Positions 12,114 through 23,102 of a DNA stretch of 64,000 bases are shown here, piece by piece. Positions within the stretch are counted from its first letter, which is position 1. Each line of letters opens with the position of its first letter. Made by a program: the position numbers and the translations under genes. The stretch is from Metallyticus violacea (taxonomy: Eukaryota > Arthropoda > Insecta > Mantodea > Metallyticidae): positions 69,472,501 to 69,536,500 of the forward strand of contig CM060833.1 in the NCBI GenBank assembly GCA_030762175.1, in the 5' to 3' direction. The notes beneath the pieces were generated by a model. It was not told the origin of the DNA and did not search any database. It saw nothing but the letters and a program-made list of their open reading frames with translations.

Positions 12114-13718
12114 AAACATTTAAACAGTAAAACATTAAACGAAGTGAATACACTATCCACTACAGAAAAAATGAAAATCACACAGAGCAACCCGGTAATA
12201 CCCAGACTTTATGCACTCCCAAAAATACACAAAAATGATAACAGCATGAGACCAATAATTAATAACATTAACTCACCCACATACCAACTAGCAAAAAAAC
12301 TAATCAATATTTTCAATTCTTTTAAAAAATTCCAAAGCTTAAGTATTAAAAATTCATTTGAGCTAGTTGAAAAACTTAAACATAGCAAAATAAAAACTGA
12401 GGATATAATGGTGTCATTCGACGTGAAAGCCTTATTTCCGAGTATTCCAATAGTAAACTTGATGCAAAGTTTAAAAAAATGGTTAACATCAATAAACTTA
12501 ATATCAGAAGAAGTAGATGATTTGATGAAATTAACAGATATATGCATCCAACAAAACTTCTTTAGTTTCAATAGAAAATATTATCAACAAGTTTCTGGCC
12601 TAGCCATGGGAAATCCTTTGTCTCCATTTTTGGCGGATCTTTTCATGAGCTTCTTTGAAATACACATTACAAAAGCATTTCCGTGGATCTTCAAGACATG
12701 GCATAGATATGTGGACGACATATTCGCAATAATACCTAAAAAACATTCTACAGATGCATTGAAACTCCTCAACTTACAACACAAATCTGTACAGTTTACC
12801 ATAGAAGAAGAGAGAAATGGTTGTCTCCCATTCCTTGATTTAAAAATAATAAGAAATGCAAACAGTTTTAACTTTGGAATTCACAGGAAACAAACACACA
12901 CAGAAAATTACATAAAAAATGATAGCTATAACCCCACCCCACATAAATATGCAGTGTTTCACAGTTTAGCACACAGACTAATCAACATCCCATTGACTGA
13001 AACCGAGTACAAAATGGAACACCAACATATAATGAAGACGGCTATAACTAATGGTTTCAACACAGACTCAATAACAAAAATCATCAAAAAAGCTAAAAGA
13101 CAAAAATTGATTAAGGAAGTCTCCACACTTAAAAACACACAAGACAGATATAAATTCAAAAGTTTCACATACCACCCAACTTACCACAACAAATTTAAGA
13201 AGATATTCAAAGAGCATGGAATTATGTTAGCCCCAAAGAACAAATACAATATAAAAAATTTAGTAGACTGCACAATGAAAGATACCATTCCCACAGAACA
13301 AAAATCAGGAATATATGAGATTAAATGTGCAGATTGTGAACAGAGCTACATTGGGAAAACAAAGAGAAATTTAGAAATTCGAAGAAAAGAACATTTTAGG
13401 AACATTAGATTGAAACAGATAGACAAATCAGCAATAGCAGCTCATTTTTGGAACAAAAATCATGAAATAAAACCGGAAATTAAATTATTGAAACAACTTC
13501 GCAAACCAATAGAACTATCCACATGGGAGAGAATTTTCATTTTAAAAAATAAGAACAACTTAATGAATTTTGATTTTCCGCCGCTGGATGAACTCAGCAA
13601 GTTTCTATTAGAGCCACGAGATACCACCACAGGGGCGAACGGGCGTCCATCCCCCGTTTCGAACAACGGCACTCAGTCAACAGCAGCCGATGATGGGAGG
13701 AACCTCTCCCGAAACTAG
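12108..13718 (+). CDS. PLE reverse transcriptase plus GIY-YIG endonuclease, 5'-truncated (right copy)
   Basis: The open frame begins in the poly(T) run (ATG at 12039), but recognisable PLE protein starts after it with NIKHLNSKTLNEV, about 30 residues further upstream than in the left copy. Counting from that ATG: PKIHK at 61-65, RT motif FDVK 127-130, AMGNPLSP 189-196, catalytic RYVDD 223-227, FLDLKI 265-270, GIY 424-426, paired cysteines at 430 and 433, YIGK 437-440, and a possible catalytic Glu in WERIF (497). The stop TAG lies inside a GAAACTAGTC box that resembles a hammerhead core. A full-length PLE protein is usually several hundred residues longer at the N-terminus, so this copy is truncated although undamaged downstream. 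Confidence 0.9.
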
Positions 13719-13780
13719 TCCAAAGTTTTAAATAAGTGAGTGGAGTTAGTGTTAACAACTGAAAGCATTAATGTAACATA
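12187..13780 (+). mobile_element. Penelope-like element, right copy of inverted pair 1
   Basis: Right arm of the 1594-bp inverted repeat, with its 3' end pointing right. Element sequence continues about 80 bp further inward (12108-12186) than in the left copy, so the two copies have different 5' truncation points. Axis of symmetry is at about 12114. Confidence 0.9.
13687..13720 (+). ncRNA. Hammerhead-like motif at the PLE 3' end (candidate)
   Basis: The sequence reads CCGATGA, then GGGAG and CTCCC able to form a hairpin, then GAAAC-TA-GTC. A hammerhead has CUGAUGA, stem II, GAAA, stem III and a cleavage site UH; PLE hammerheads are known to have a very short stem III. Here U4 is C, and I find no convincing stem I. 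The older copy at 14614-14620 keeps the canonical CTGATGA. The same motif occurs at 10509-10542 on the minus strand. Possibly a decayed ribozyme. Confidence 0.35.
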
Positions 13781-16700
13781 AATCATATATTTTTCACTTA
13801 AAATTTTCTTTGAACATGTAATGTTATACTTTCTTCATTTTTCAAATCCTATTAACTGAACAAATGGATTTACAGTTTTACACCAGGAGAATAAACTGTT
13901 CAATTGTACAATATGAAAAAACCCAGTAATCAACATTTAAAACCATGCATAAAAGGTACATGAACTAGCTTTTATATGAGTCATGTATTTCAAAATATAA
14001 ACTTCACAAGATATCAAACTTAAAGCTAATGAAGAAAATTCCTTATGTCACAAAATTAATACTTTTTCATTTTCTTTATATTAAGGACCAAATCATATCT
14101 TAATATATTTTTCATATGCAAAAATGAATAAGACCTGAATATATTTACCACTTACTTTTTATTGTTCTCTCTCTTTATAACATGTTTTTATTTGTAAATA
14201 TTCTGAAGAAACCATGCTTCTGCAGTGTAGTTAAGTTACAATAAAAACAAATGTGGAATTTAGGATTGAATGAAACAATGTCCATCATCCTGAATTTTAC
14301 AGCGTAGATTCTAAAAGATAATTAGATATTACCATTAAGTTTATGAATTTGGTAGGAATTGTTGATTATAACAATTTGCTGTCCCATTTAAATAGTACAA
14401 AGATAGTAAATGCTATGTAGAGTGGTGAAGACAATTTTATAAACAAATTTAATATTTTTTAAATAGGCAATGGAGTGGTTAAATTTTTATTCTGAAAAAT
14501 AGAGGAAAATGAATGAATGTTGATGTTCCAGTCATGAATGAATTCAGCTAGTTGCTATTTCAATTATCAGATGCCTCCAAAGAGACACCACACATTGAGT
14601 AGTCGATCAACAGCTGATGATGTCCTTGAATTATGTCCTAATGTTGTATATGTAAGTGGAGTTAGAGTTAACATTTAATAAATTCTAATTAGATGAATTC
14701 AGTATTCCTTTAGCTTATCCTTTTACTCTCCAATAGATTGATGCTCTGTTTAGCATAATATCATTATGGGCATCATCTTCAGCATTATTATCTTGCAGAT
14801 TGTGCTATTGTAAAGTAAGGATAATCAGTATCAGTTCTATGAAGAGCAATATATCTACTGTAAGTGTGCAGTGAAAGCAGGAAATTACACACTAATTCTA
14901 ATCTTATTTTGGGTTCTCAGTTTTCAAAAAATATTATTTAAATTCCGTCTTTCTGATTTTTTAATTACTTGTTTTATAAGATTGCAGTAATGTATTATTG
15001 AGTTAATAGGTTAGTGTTATAATGTGATAAACTGTGGAACTCTTAAATAATTTCTAAATTATATTTTATTTATTTTGAAAAACCATTTTTCAAAATAAAT
15101 AAATATTATTTTTATTATTGAAAAAAATTACATTTAAATTTAGCTTTATATTTAAAAGTAGTGTAGTAGCTCATTAATGATCTGCATATAACGTAAAGTC
15201 AGGAATTTTCAGTACAACTTCTTCATTGAATATGGTTTTAATGTTAAATTCAGAAAATATGAAATGTTAAATGTTATACAGCCATTACAAGCAATCATAG
15301 AAAATAACATGAAAGTCAAAGAAAAGTTTAATTTTGGGTAGAGATATTTGATAGGAAGAACAGATGTAACAAGAAATGTGAACAGCATAAAATGAAAACA
15401 TAACTGTACTGATATTTTGCAAACATTATTCCACTAAATCACAAAGGTATTGAAAATGTCCCTAAAGATTAAATTGTACACTGTGTTTATTCCTGGAGAT
15501 TAATAATTTCTATGTTCAATATTTTGAATTTTGCATATAGAATTGTATTTAAGATATTCTAGAAGTGCAGCTTCTAAAATAACTGAATGGTAGACTTTAC
15601 TAGTGAGCTATAGAACTGTTGTATAACATTTTTAATCTAGAGACTCATTTCTCTGGTTCTTTGAGAATCTCATAGGCAAACATTTCTATATGTTCAACAG
15701 ATGAACTTAGTTATTTCACAGTAAATAATACATGCTGTATCAAGAATTGTTATTCATTTTGGTTTTACAAATCAAGCATATCATCTGCAAATTCCTCTTG
15801 TGAAAAATAATGTTAAAATATTTTACATGAAACAGGTATAGTATTACCAATAACTGAAATACTCCACATGGCAGTAAGCGCTGACATCTATGCAGCTATG
15901 TACAGATAATGATTGATTGCTTGCTATTAATGCTTCAGTGTTTCAAAGATAATCCCTGCCTGCAGGGATTTATAACCCATTAACAGGCCAGTACTATTAA
16001 AATTGATCAGTGAGGAAACAATTTCAGGTACTCAGGGAACATTAAAGGGGGAAAGCTATATATTTACAATTAAGTATTCTGTAGCTGTTCTTCTAGCACA
16101 TGGATATTATAAAGTTATATATAGAACATGCAGCAGCATCTTGAGTAAAAATAAAATTGTCTAGTTCACAAATGTCACAAGAATAGCTAATACAAGTTCA
16201 CAGAACTCATTTCACTTAATTATAATTATAGAAGAGCATTGTTTCTGATAAGTGTATAAGTTTCAACACACTTTCTTGATTCTTGGAGGCAGAGGCATAC
16301 TTGTTCATATAGTGGCATGTTACACCATATACCATAGTTTTCTGACTTAAACAGATAATATGGAAATTGTTACACAAGGTTAATAACAAAAAGAAAATAT
16401 TCACATTAAAGGCAAATAAGAATCTAATCACAAAATACAGAATGAAACTATATTTGGAAATAGATCTTTTTAATTGTTTAAAATCTTACCTATTATTAAT
16501 TTTGATAAATGGAGGCAGTTTAATATTACTTTACCACCACCACCACATTCATCCTCATCATCCTCATCATCATCATTATGGAATAAATATCTTGGGTTGG
16601 TTTTAGTATCATTAAAGTCTGAACTGTTCTAGTCACTGCTTTCTTGATGTGTGTGTAATTTTTATCACTATACATATACAGAATGGGTCTTGAAAAACTG

Positions 16701-17600
16701 GAATCACTCATGCCACGACTGGGTCATTGTTTTGTGTGTCGCCCAGTATCTGGGTATTCTGCATTCACTCAAATATTATAGTAAGTTATTTAGATTTTGA
16801 GTTATTTTGAGTATATAGAACTGCACTCTATTATCTTCATTATAATTTTTGACTAGAAATGAGTGTCCTGTCATACTTCTAAGGAATTACATTTCTAATG
16901 ATTAAGTTCATTTTTAATCTTCTGTTGTATTTACTAGCCCCAGACAAGAACAAAAATGCTATTATTTGCATTTCATTATGTACAACCTCTAAAACTGTTT
17001 TAATTGTTTCGCATTAGGTAACCGATCGGTTTGTTGGATATATCTTCTTTTTAAAATACAAACATTAGCATCCAAGATAGTTAAAATGTTGGCCTGATCT
17101 AAAATTTTCTTTCAATTATGGTTCTAAATCTTAATGGACCACACCTTCCAAAAGATAATACTTTAATTATTTTCATGATACCTTACTTTTTGTACTATAT
17201 TTTCTCGCGAACATTTTTTTGTTCAAACTGATGATAAAACTGATCACCTTAAAAATATTTTTTTATTGAAGAACAATGAAAGCTGTTTTATCCGACCCCA
17301 AATCATATGGAAAACCATATTATCCGGAATAATGAGCAAGTGCACCATTCCAGTTCATACTTTTAATTATCGGTTACAAGAGATTGAGAATTATGCATAA
17401 TCCTCTGAGTGGATGCCAGTAGGTGTAACTGATCATTATTGTGCTCAGTCTGCGCGTAGCTCAGTGCGTCTGTTGCCTCCTATCTGATTTGTCGTTTCAT
17501 CGTTCCTAAAGTTTTGGAAGGAGTAAGTAAGATGCATAAAAATCCTATTAACCACAATGAGAAATATTAGGGATTATAAATGTTTATATATATTAGAAAC
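13781..17600. other. AT-rich, SINE-free block (continuation)
   Basis: Continues the 5.1-10.4 kb block on the other side of PLE pair 1. The only recognised items are an old PLE fragment (14521-14680) and a CCA/CAT-rich stretch near 16535-16580. No credible coding sequence. Confidence 0.4.
14521..14680 (+). mobile_element. Old PLE 3'-end fragment
   Basis: GAATTCAGCTAGTTGCTATT, GAGACACCACA, TCAACAGCTGATGATG and GTAAGTGGAGTTAGAGTTAAC follow the same order as the last ~160 bp of PLE pair 1 (GAACTCAGCAAGTTTCTATT, GATACCACCACA, TCAACAGCAGCCGATGATG, GTGAGTGGAGTTAGTGTTAAC). It is much more diverged than the pair and has lost the hairpin/GAAA part. Confidence 0.7.
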
Positions 17601-17664
17601 TGTCCCGGGGTAATGTAATTGCCTTTAAACTCAAGATTCACAGGTTTTAACCAGCTTGTTGATT

Positions 17665-18017
17665 TGTTTTATTTACGGACCTCTTTAACATCTCAGGTCA
17701 TCAGATTTCCATTTAATTCAGGGCGTGAAACGGTCGATAAATTTTGCTCAGAGGCCTCTTTTTTCAGGTATATTAATTTCATGAATTATCTGTATTATAA
17801 CCAATTTACTGTCCCCCCTCCCCCCAAAAAGAACAGTTGAAGGATTTTTTTGGTGCCGTAAATTTACGACACGGGACCCACGGCTTTACTTCCCTTCAGA
17901 AAGAAGCCATACTTAGGATTTTTACACCGGAAAAAAATCCATTGACCCTTGCCAGGATTAAACTCGCGATCTTGGGTTTATGAGGCACGTATGGTTATCA
18001 CTAGACCACCAGAACTG
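17665..18017 (-). repeat. SINE A with internal insertion
   Basis: Minus-strand copy: tail TTTATTTACGG, GATGACC box, GGGCGTGAAACGGTCGATAA, then about 75 bp of foreign sequence with a C-run, then the conserved centre and a tRNA-like head (CTAGACCACCAGAAC on the plus strand). Confidence 0.8.
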
Positions 18018-18689
18018 ACATTATTTTAGTTGTGGTTGACATATTTTTTATTAAATAAAATACAAAATTCTGATTTTATTACTTTGAGAGTATTAATATA
18101 TGAAATAAATCTGAACTTCCTTTCTCGCCGAATTGGTATCTTTAGTAAAATTATTTTATGAACTTTTGACATATATGAATTGACATATTTTTAGTGTCGT
18201 GTTTCCGCTTCGCGGAATTTTCTTTTTAGAAATGCGACAACTGCGGTTATCGCTCACAGGTTCCAGTTTAAAATAGTTCCAAACTTCATTCACGAAAAAA
18301 GTTAGCCCACGAAACGCACCGTCTTGTGTCATCTCAAAATAACAACTAGGTAGTAATATAAAATAAAATGTCATACTAAAGACTCTAAGTTATTCGTGGT
18401 TCACATAATATGCTTATCACAAGTATATTTAACTATTGGTCAGACTCAGAAAAAGAACTATTTTAGAGGCGGAACGTGATTTTCTCTTGTTTTCGAAAAG
18501 TGAAAAATATACTAGAAATTAATGCAATGACACTTTCAAAAATATCTACTTCAATCGGCAATTCAGCATGTTTTATTTTTCTGGTCAGTGCTTTTTGAAG
18601 AACCTTGTAGCTCAAGACATTATGTTTCCAGACCACATGCAAAAATACAAGGAAGAGAAGGCCATTTGGGGGGGGGGGGTGACTTGTGG

Positions 18690-18960
18690 TTGTCGTTAGC
18701 TTGCGCTCAAGAAAAGTTCCTGTTTTAGCCTCTGGTGAGTTCAATCTGAGGGTCTCCTCGGGGGACCTGGTGATACCTCGAGTGAGACCTTGGTGGAACC
18801 GGGGTGGTTTTCCCAGGCCCGTTGGTGTCTGGAACTTATCTATGGAAACATTAATGACTGCACTTACGCCCGTGCATTTTCTTTTGGGGTTCCTGGCTGC
18901 CCGGTGTACCCTCCATCTCATCCTTCCATTCGAAGATGTCCCCTCGGGGGCATATGAACA
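18690..18960 (+). repeat. Partial SINE D-like repeat
   Basis: GC-rich stretch in an AT-rich region. It shares the 3' module TTCCTGGCTGCCCGGTGT...CCTTCCATTCGAAG...CCCC with the SINE D copies ending near 41460 and 58862. The head is absent or unrecognisable. Confidence 0.45.
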
Positions 18961-19006
18961 ATAAGCTTATTAGCGGCTGCGGTGCGAACTCCTTATTAGG
19001 GCGGAA

Positions 19007-19287
19007 TGAATGAATTGGTGTTTAACGCCCGTTTTTGCTACAGAGGCACCACAGGCGATGGACACTGATGATACAGAGATGAAATGATATATTGGGAAAG
19101 GATTTATTTTTAAGGAAGGAATCGTTCCAGGCCTAAGTTAAGGGTGCCTCCCCGGCATTTGCTATTTATGAGGACTGAGGGAAACCTGGAAAAACCTCAG
19201 CCAGGAAGGACGGTCCTAGCGATATTCGAACCCAGACCTCCCGCTCACGAGTCCGCGCTTTAACGATCTCGGCCACCAGTGGCGGTC
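19007..19287 (-). repeat. SINE B with target-site duplication
   Basis: Full-length copy in reverse orientation (GTTTAACGCCCGTTTTTGC to the tRNA-like head TCGGCCACCAG). It is flanked by ATTAGGGCGGAA (18995-19006) and ATTAGGGCAGAA (19288-19299), a 12-bp duplication with one mismatch. Confidence 0.85.
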
Positions 19288-20635
19288 ATTAGGGCAGAAG
19301 AAGAAGTATCGAAAAAGAATTGGGTTCATGTATAGGGCATCGATCTATACCGATATCTTTTGAGTATCGAAAGTTTCAAGGTATCGAGAGTATCTAGCAC
19401 CCATTTCTAGAAAAAGTTATATATGTCGTAGAATTAAGCGGTAAAAAGCATATTTAATGAAGGAGTACGTTATTGGTAAACAGAAAAACAAACTGTTGAA
19501 ATTCCATCCTCCTACTTAGCCATGATCTACGATAATCTAAACTCAAGCAACTTCATACCATTTTGTATACTTTTACAATTAAACAACGGCTACAGAGAGC
19601 GTTCATCTTTGGATCCATAGATCACATAGAAAACGAAAAGGAAGGAAAGGAGGGAAGGAGTTTCTCCCAAAAGGAGTGCACCCTTTTCAGGTGGTTAGTT
19701 AGCCGGATTTAAGATTTGTCATAACATGTGAAAGTTTTAGTAATTGATGAAAGAAGTTGATCAAACGGAAGAACATGTTCATAAAAGGGGCTATTGTGGC
19801 GTTGTGCATAAAATAAAACTCCCGCAAGTAGTGCTGAAAAAGTGACAGAACGTTTCAAATTAAACAAGATGTGGCTTATGGTTTTGTTTTGTGCAAATGC
19901 CGCAGACACGCATCGTTTGAAAGAGTTATAGAGAAATCTCATCGCCCTTAGGCACAAAATTTACCTGTGGAGTTCATGGCGCTGTCAAATTTCTAGACAT
20001 ACAAGTACATTTTTAATATATATATATATATATACTTTGAATGAAAATTTCAAAAATTTATTTCTTTAGTGAAAAACTATTTCTTCAAGATTGGTATAGC
20101 TGAAGGCAGTAAGTGATTGTTGTTATTTATTAAGTGCAACGCACTCCCAATGCACTTGAGTAGCAACAGGGAAATATTTTTGTTAATTTTTCCTCCTTCA
20201 AACGTTACACTTCTTTGCAACCTAAGAATCGAGGTGTTATCCATAATATGAAGTGCTGCTACCTGCAAGCTTTTCTACACCAGCTTGTGAAGGAAAAATT
20301 GAAGATTTGCAAAGATGCTGTGTTAGACTTTACCTGTTCACAAAGAAGTGCACTCAGCTTTAAAGAAGTTGTGGCCATCTATGTGAAGCAGGAAGTGTTA
20401 TCTCAAAATTGCTATTTTAATAATAATTGCTTCTAATGACAATTATAACAATAATTGCATTTAATTTCAGGCATTATTTAACATGGTCAAGAATGACCGA
20501 ATAATCAAAGGTACAAATATTATAATTATGATCAGGGTTTTAATATTATAATTATTAGTGTATGTATATAGATATGTCTTTTTTAACAATAAATAATATT
20601 CAAGTTATCATTCTGTAGTACTATTATTGATAGTG

Positions 20636-20675
20636 CGCGCGCGCGCACACACACACATGTATATATATATATATA
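20636..20675. repeat. Compound CG/CA/TA dinucleotide repeat
   Basis: CG, then CA, then TA dinucleotides just outside the left PLE of pair 2. TA runs thus lie near both outer ends of this pair. Confidence 0.85.
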
Positions 20676-20726
20676 ATATTAATGAAAAATAAAAATAAAG
20701 AAACACTATTAACAATGTAACAAATT

Positions 20727-21432
20727 AACACTAATAATAAAAGTAGATAAAGATAAAACACTGAGAAAGAGTCACGCTTGAAATTGCTATATTTCGAACT
20801 ACTGCGAGCTCTTCAATGGCAAGAAGCTAGACAAGTGAAAGCGATAAAAGTAAATATTGAGTATCGAAGGAAACGTTATGCATGGAAACAGATGAAACTA
20901 GAAATGAGAGTGTGGGAAGAATAAAACTAATATGTAAGATTTAAACCAGGTGGTATACGCGCTTTATGTAAAAATATAGCTGCCATTTCTCTATCTCTGA
21001 GGAAACTTTCACAGCATTGTGTAGGTAAAGCATCAATGAGAGTTAGACTAAAAGCATCATCAAAGTCCTTACAGTGAGATAAGGCATGTTGGGCAACAGG
21101 CAAGGAAGACTTGGTTTTAACAGAACGTCTATGGTTGTTCATGCGTAGCGAAATATCAGTAGAAGTTATACCAATATAAAATGCTTTACAAAGCTTACAA
21201 GATAACATATATACGACGTTCTTGGAAGAGCAGGTAGCAAATGAAGAAATGTTAAATTCCTTGGATAAATTAGGGCTATGGAATGATTTGCACGGCATAA
21301 TTAGTGCACAGGTTTTACATTTAGGACGTTGGCAAGGATACGAGCCAGCAAAGGGACGTGGTAAATTCGGAGAGGATAGGTTACGGCGAAATATACTTTT
21401 AAGGTTAGGGGGTGTTCTGAAAGTAAGGCGGG
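20727..21432 (-). mobile_element. Penelope-like element, left copy of inverted pair 2
   Basis: 706-bp 5'-truncated PLE copy, the inverted repeat of 22345-23050 with only scattered differences (for example SSLPVAQ versus SSFPVAQ). Its 3' end points left. It abuts the right copy directly at 21432/21433 with no spacer. Confidence 0.88.
20927..21432 (-). pseudogene. PLE GIY-YIG endonuclease fragment (left copy)
   Basis: Codes for the C-terminal part of a second, different PLE protein: LTFRTPPNLKSIFRRNL, a CQRPKCKTC cysteine cluster, NVVYMLSCKLCKAFYIG (the GIY-YIG core, here VVY/YIG), and an end at PGLNLTY. There is no reverse transcriptase. The frame is extended at its start by 70 nt that belong, on the opposite strand, to the right copy; those codons are artefactual. 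Known PLE nucleases carry a zinc-finger-like Cys cluster before the GIY-YIG domain, consistent with CQRPKCKTC. Confidence 0.85.
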
Positions 21433-23047
21433 ATTCCTTCCATTTTTTGAGTTTACTTAAGAAAGTTGACCTTACGGCACATTCTGATATACTTCTTGCC
21501 ACTATCGGTGTGACGTCACTCTATACTAACATCCCCCATCATGAAGGATTAGCTGCCGTTAAACATTTCTTGAGCTCTCGAGCACCTCCTCACACCCCAT
21601 CCACAGATTTCATTTGTCATATTGCTTATCTGGTCCTCACTCGCAATGCGTTTAGTTTTGATAATAAACATTATCTACAAATTAGAGGTACTGCGATGGG
21701 CACCAGAATGGCATCTTCTTATGCCAATCTTTTTATGGCTTCCTTAGAGGAGGACTTTCTTAAGTCAGAGCCTTTGGCACCATTATTATGACTGAGATAT
21801 ATTGATGATGTATTTGTGCTTTGGACTCATGACTCAGAATCTCTCGAGCAGTTCCTTACTAATCTTAACTCCAAGTTTTCAATTAAGTTCACTTCTTCTG
21901 TCTCTCCCAATGCTGCTACTTTCCTAGATATTGATATTTCTTTATGCAATGGCTCTTTTTCTTACTTCTGGGCACATTAAACCTACCAATTTACAACAGT
22001 ATCTTCATTTTGATAGCTGTCATCCCGTGCATATCAAAAGATCTATTCCTTTTTCTCTTTTAATCCGTGGTCATCGTCTTTGTAGCAACTTTCATCTCTT
22101 GACAAGTATATTAAAAACCTAACTCAAAAGTTCCAAAACCAAAATTATCCTTCCGCTCTTTTAAAATCCCGTATAATCTCATCGCACAAAACTTTCCAAT
22201 GCAAACCTAAAACCTCTAACAAGAACTTCATCAACCTTGTTACTACTTACGTGCCTGGAATTGAAAGCATCAGACCTATTTTGAAAGAATGTCACGATAC
22301 TTTGTTAATGCATCCATCTTTAAAGGATTTTTCTAAAATTGTACCCCGCCTTACTTTCAGAACACCCCCTAACCTTAAAAGTATATTTCGCCGTAACCTA
22401 TCCTCTCCGAATTTACCACGTCCCTTTGCTGGCTCGTATCCTTGCCAACGTCCTAAATGTAAAACTTGTGCACTAATTATGCCGTGCAAATCATTCCATA
22501 GCCCTAATTTATCCAAGGAATTTAACATTTCTTCATTTGCTACCTGTTCTTCCAAGAATGTCGTATATATGTTATCTTGTAAGCTTTGCAAAGCATTTTA
22601 TATTGGTATAACTTCTACTGATATTTCGCTACGCATGAACAACCATAGACGTTCTGTTAAAACCAAGTCTTCCTTCCCGGTTGCCCAACATGCCTTATCT
22701 CACTGTAAGGACTTTGATGATGCTTTTAGTCTAACTCTCATTGATGCTTTACCCACACAATGCTGTGAAAGTTTCCTCAGAGATAGAGAAATGGCAGCTA
22801 TATTTTTACACAAAGCGCGTATACCACCTGGTTTAAATCTTACATATTAGTTTTATTCTTCCCACACTCTCATTTCTAGTTTCATCTGTTTCCATGCATA
22901 ACGTTCCCTTCGATACTCAATATTTACTTTTATCGCTTTCACTTGTCTAGCTTCTTGCCATTGAAGAACTCGCAGTAGTTCGAAATATAGCAATTTCAAG
23001 CGTGACTCTTTCTCAGTGTTTTATCTTTATCTACTTTTATTATTGGT

Positions 23048-23050
<3 letters not shown>
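21433..23050 (+). pseudogene. Penelope-like element, right copy of inverted pair 2 (broken RT plus GIY-YIG)
   Basis: Starts mid-protein with SFHFLSLLKKVDLT and the RT motif VTSLYTNIPHHEG (about 21507-21545), then RGTAMGTRMASSYANLFM (21680-21737). A TGA at 21789 interrupts just before the catalytic YIDD (21798-21809); TTLDIDI-like FLDIDIS follows. Further frameshifts occur near 21970 and 22120. The GIY-YIG part is then intact in one frame (22251-22850) with the same Cys cluster and YIG as the left copy. The 3' UTR contains TTGAAGAACT...AGTTCGAAATATAG. It is a dead copy; the family differs from PLE pair 1, with different residues around every motif. Confidence 0.88.

Positions 23051-23101
<51 letters not shown>
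23050..23101. repeat. TA microsatellite at the PLE 3' end
   Basis: About 26 TA units directly following the end of the right PLE of pair 2. Confidence 0.95.

Positions 23102-23102
<1 letters not shown>

Noticed and set aside
10557..13672. Several 70-120 codon ORFs antisense to the PLE genes
   Set aside because: They occur as identical mirrored pairs in both arms and are shadows of the RT/GIY-YIG frame.
16216..16711. Short ORFs near a CAT/CCA-rich repeat
   Set aside because: Composition follows the triplet repeat (poly-His, poly-Met) and nothing supports a gene.
18463..18921. 152-codon minus-strand ORF as a gene
   Set aside because: Its C-terminal half is AT-rich chance frame and its N-terminal half is antisense to a SINE D-like repeat.
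21222..21506. Apparent protein fused to the RT at 21507-21788
   Set aside because: Up to 21432 the frame is the antisense of the left PLE endonuclease; only the part from 21433 onward is genuine PLE sequence.
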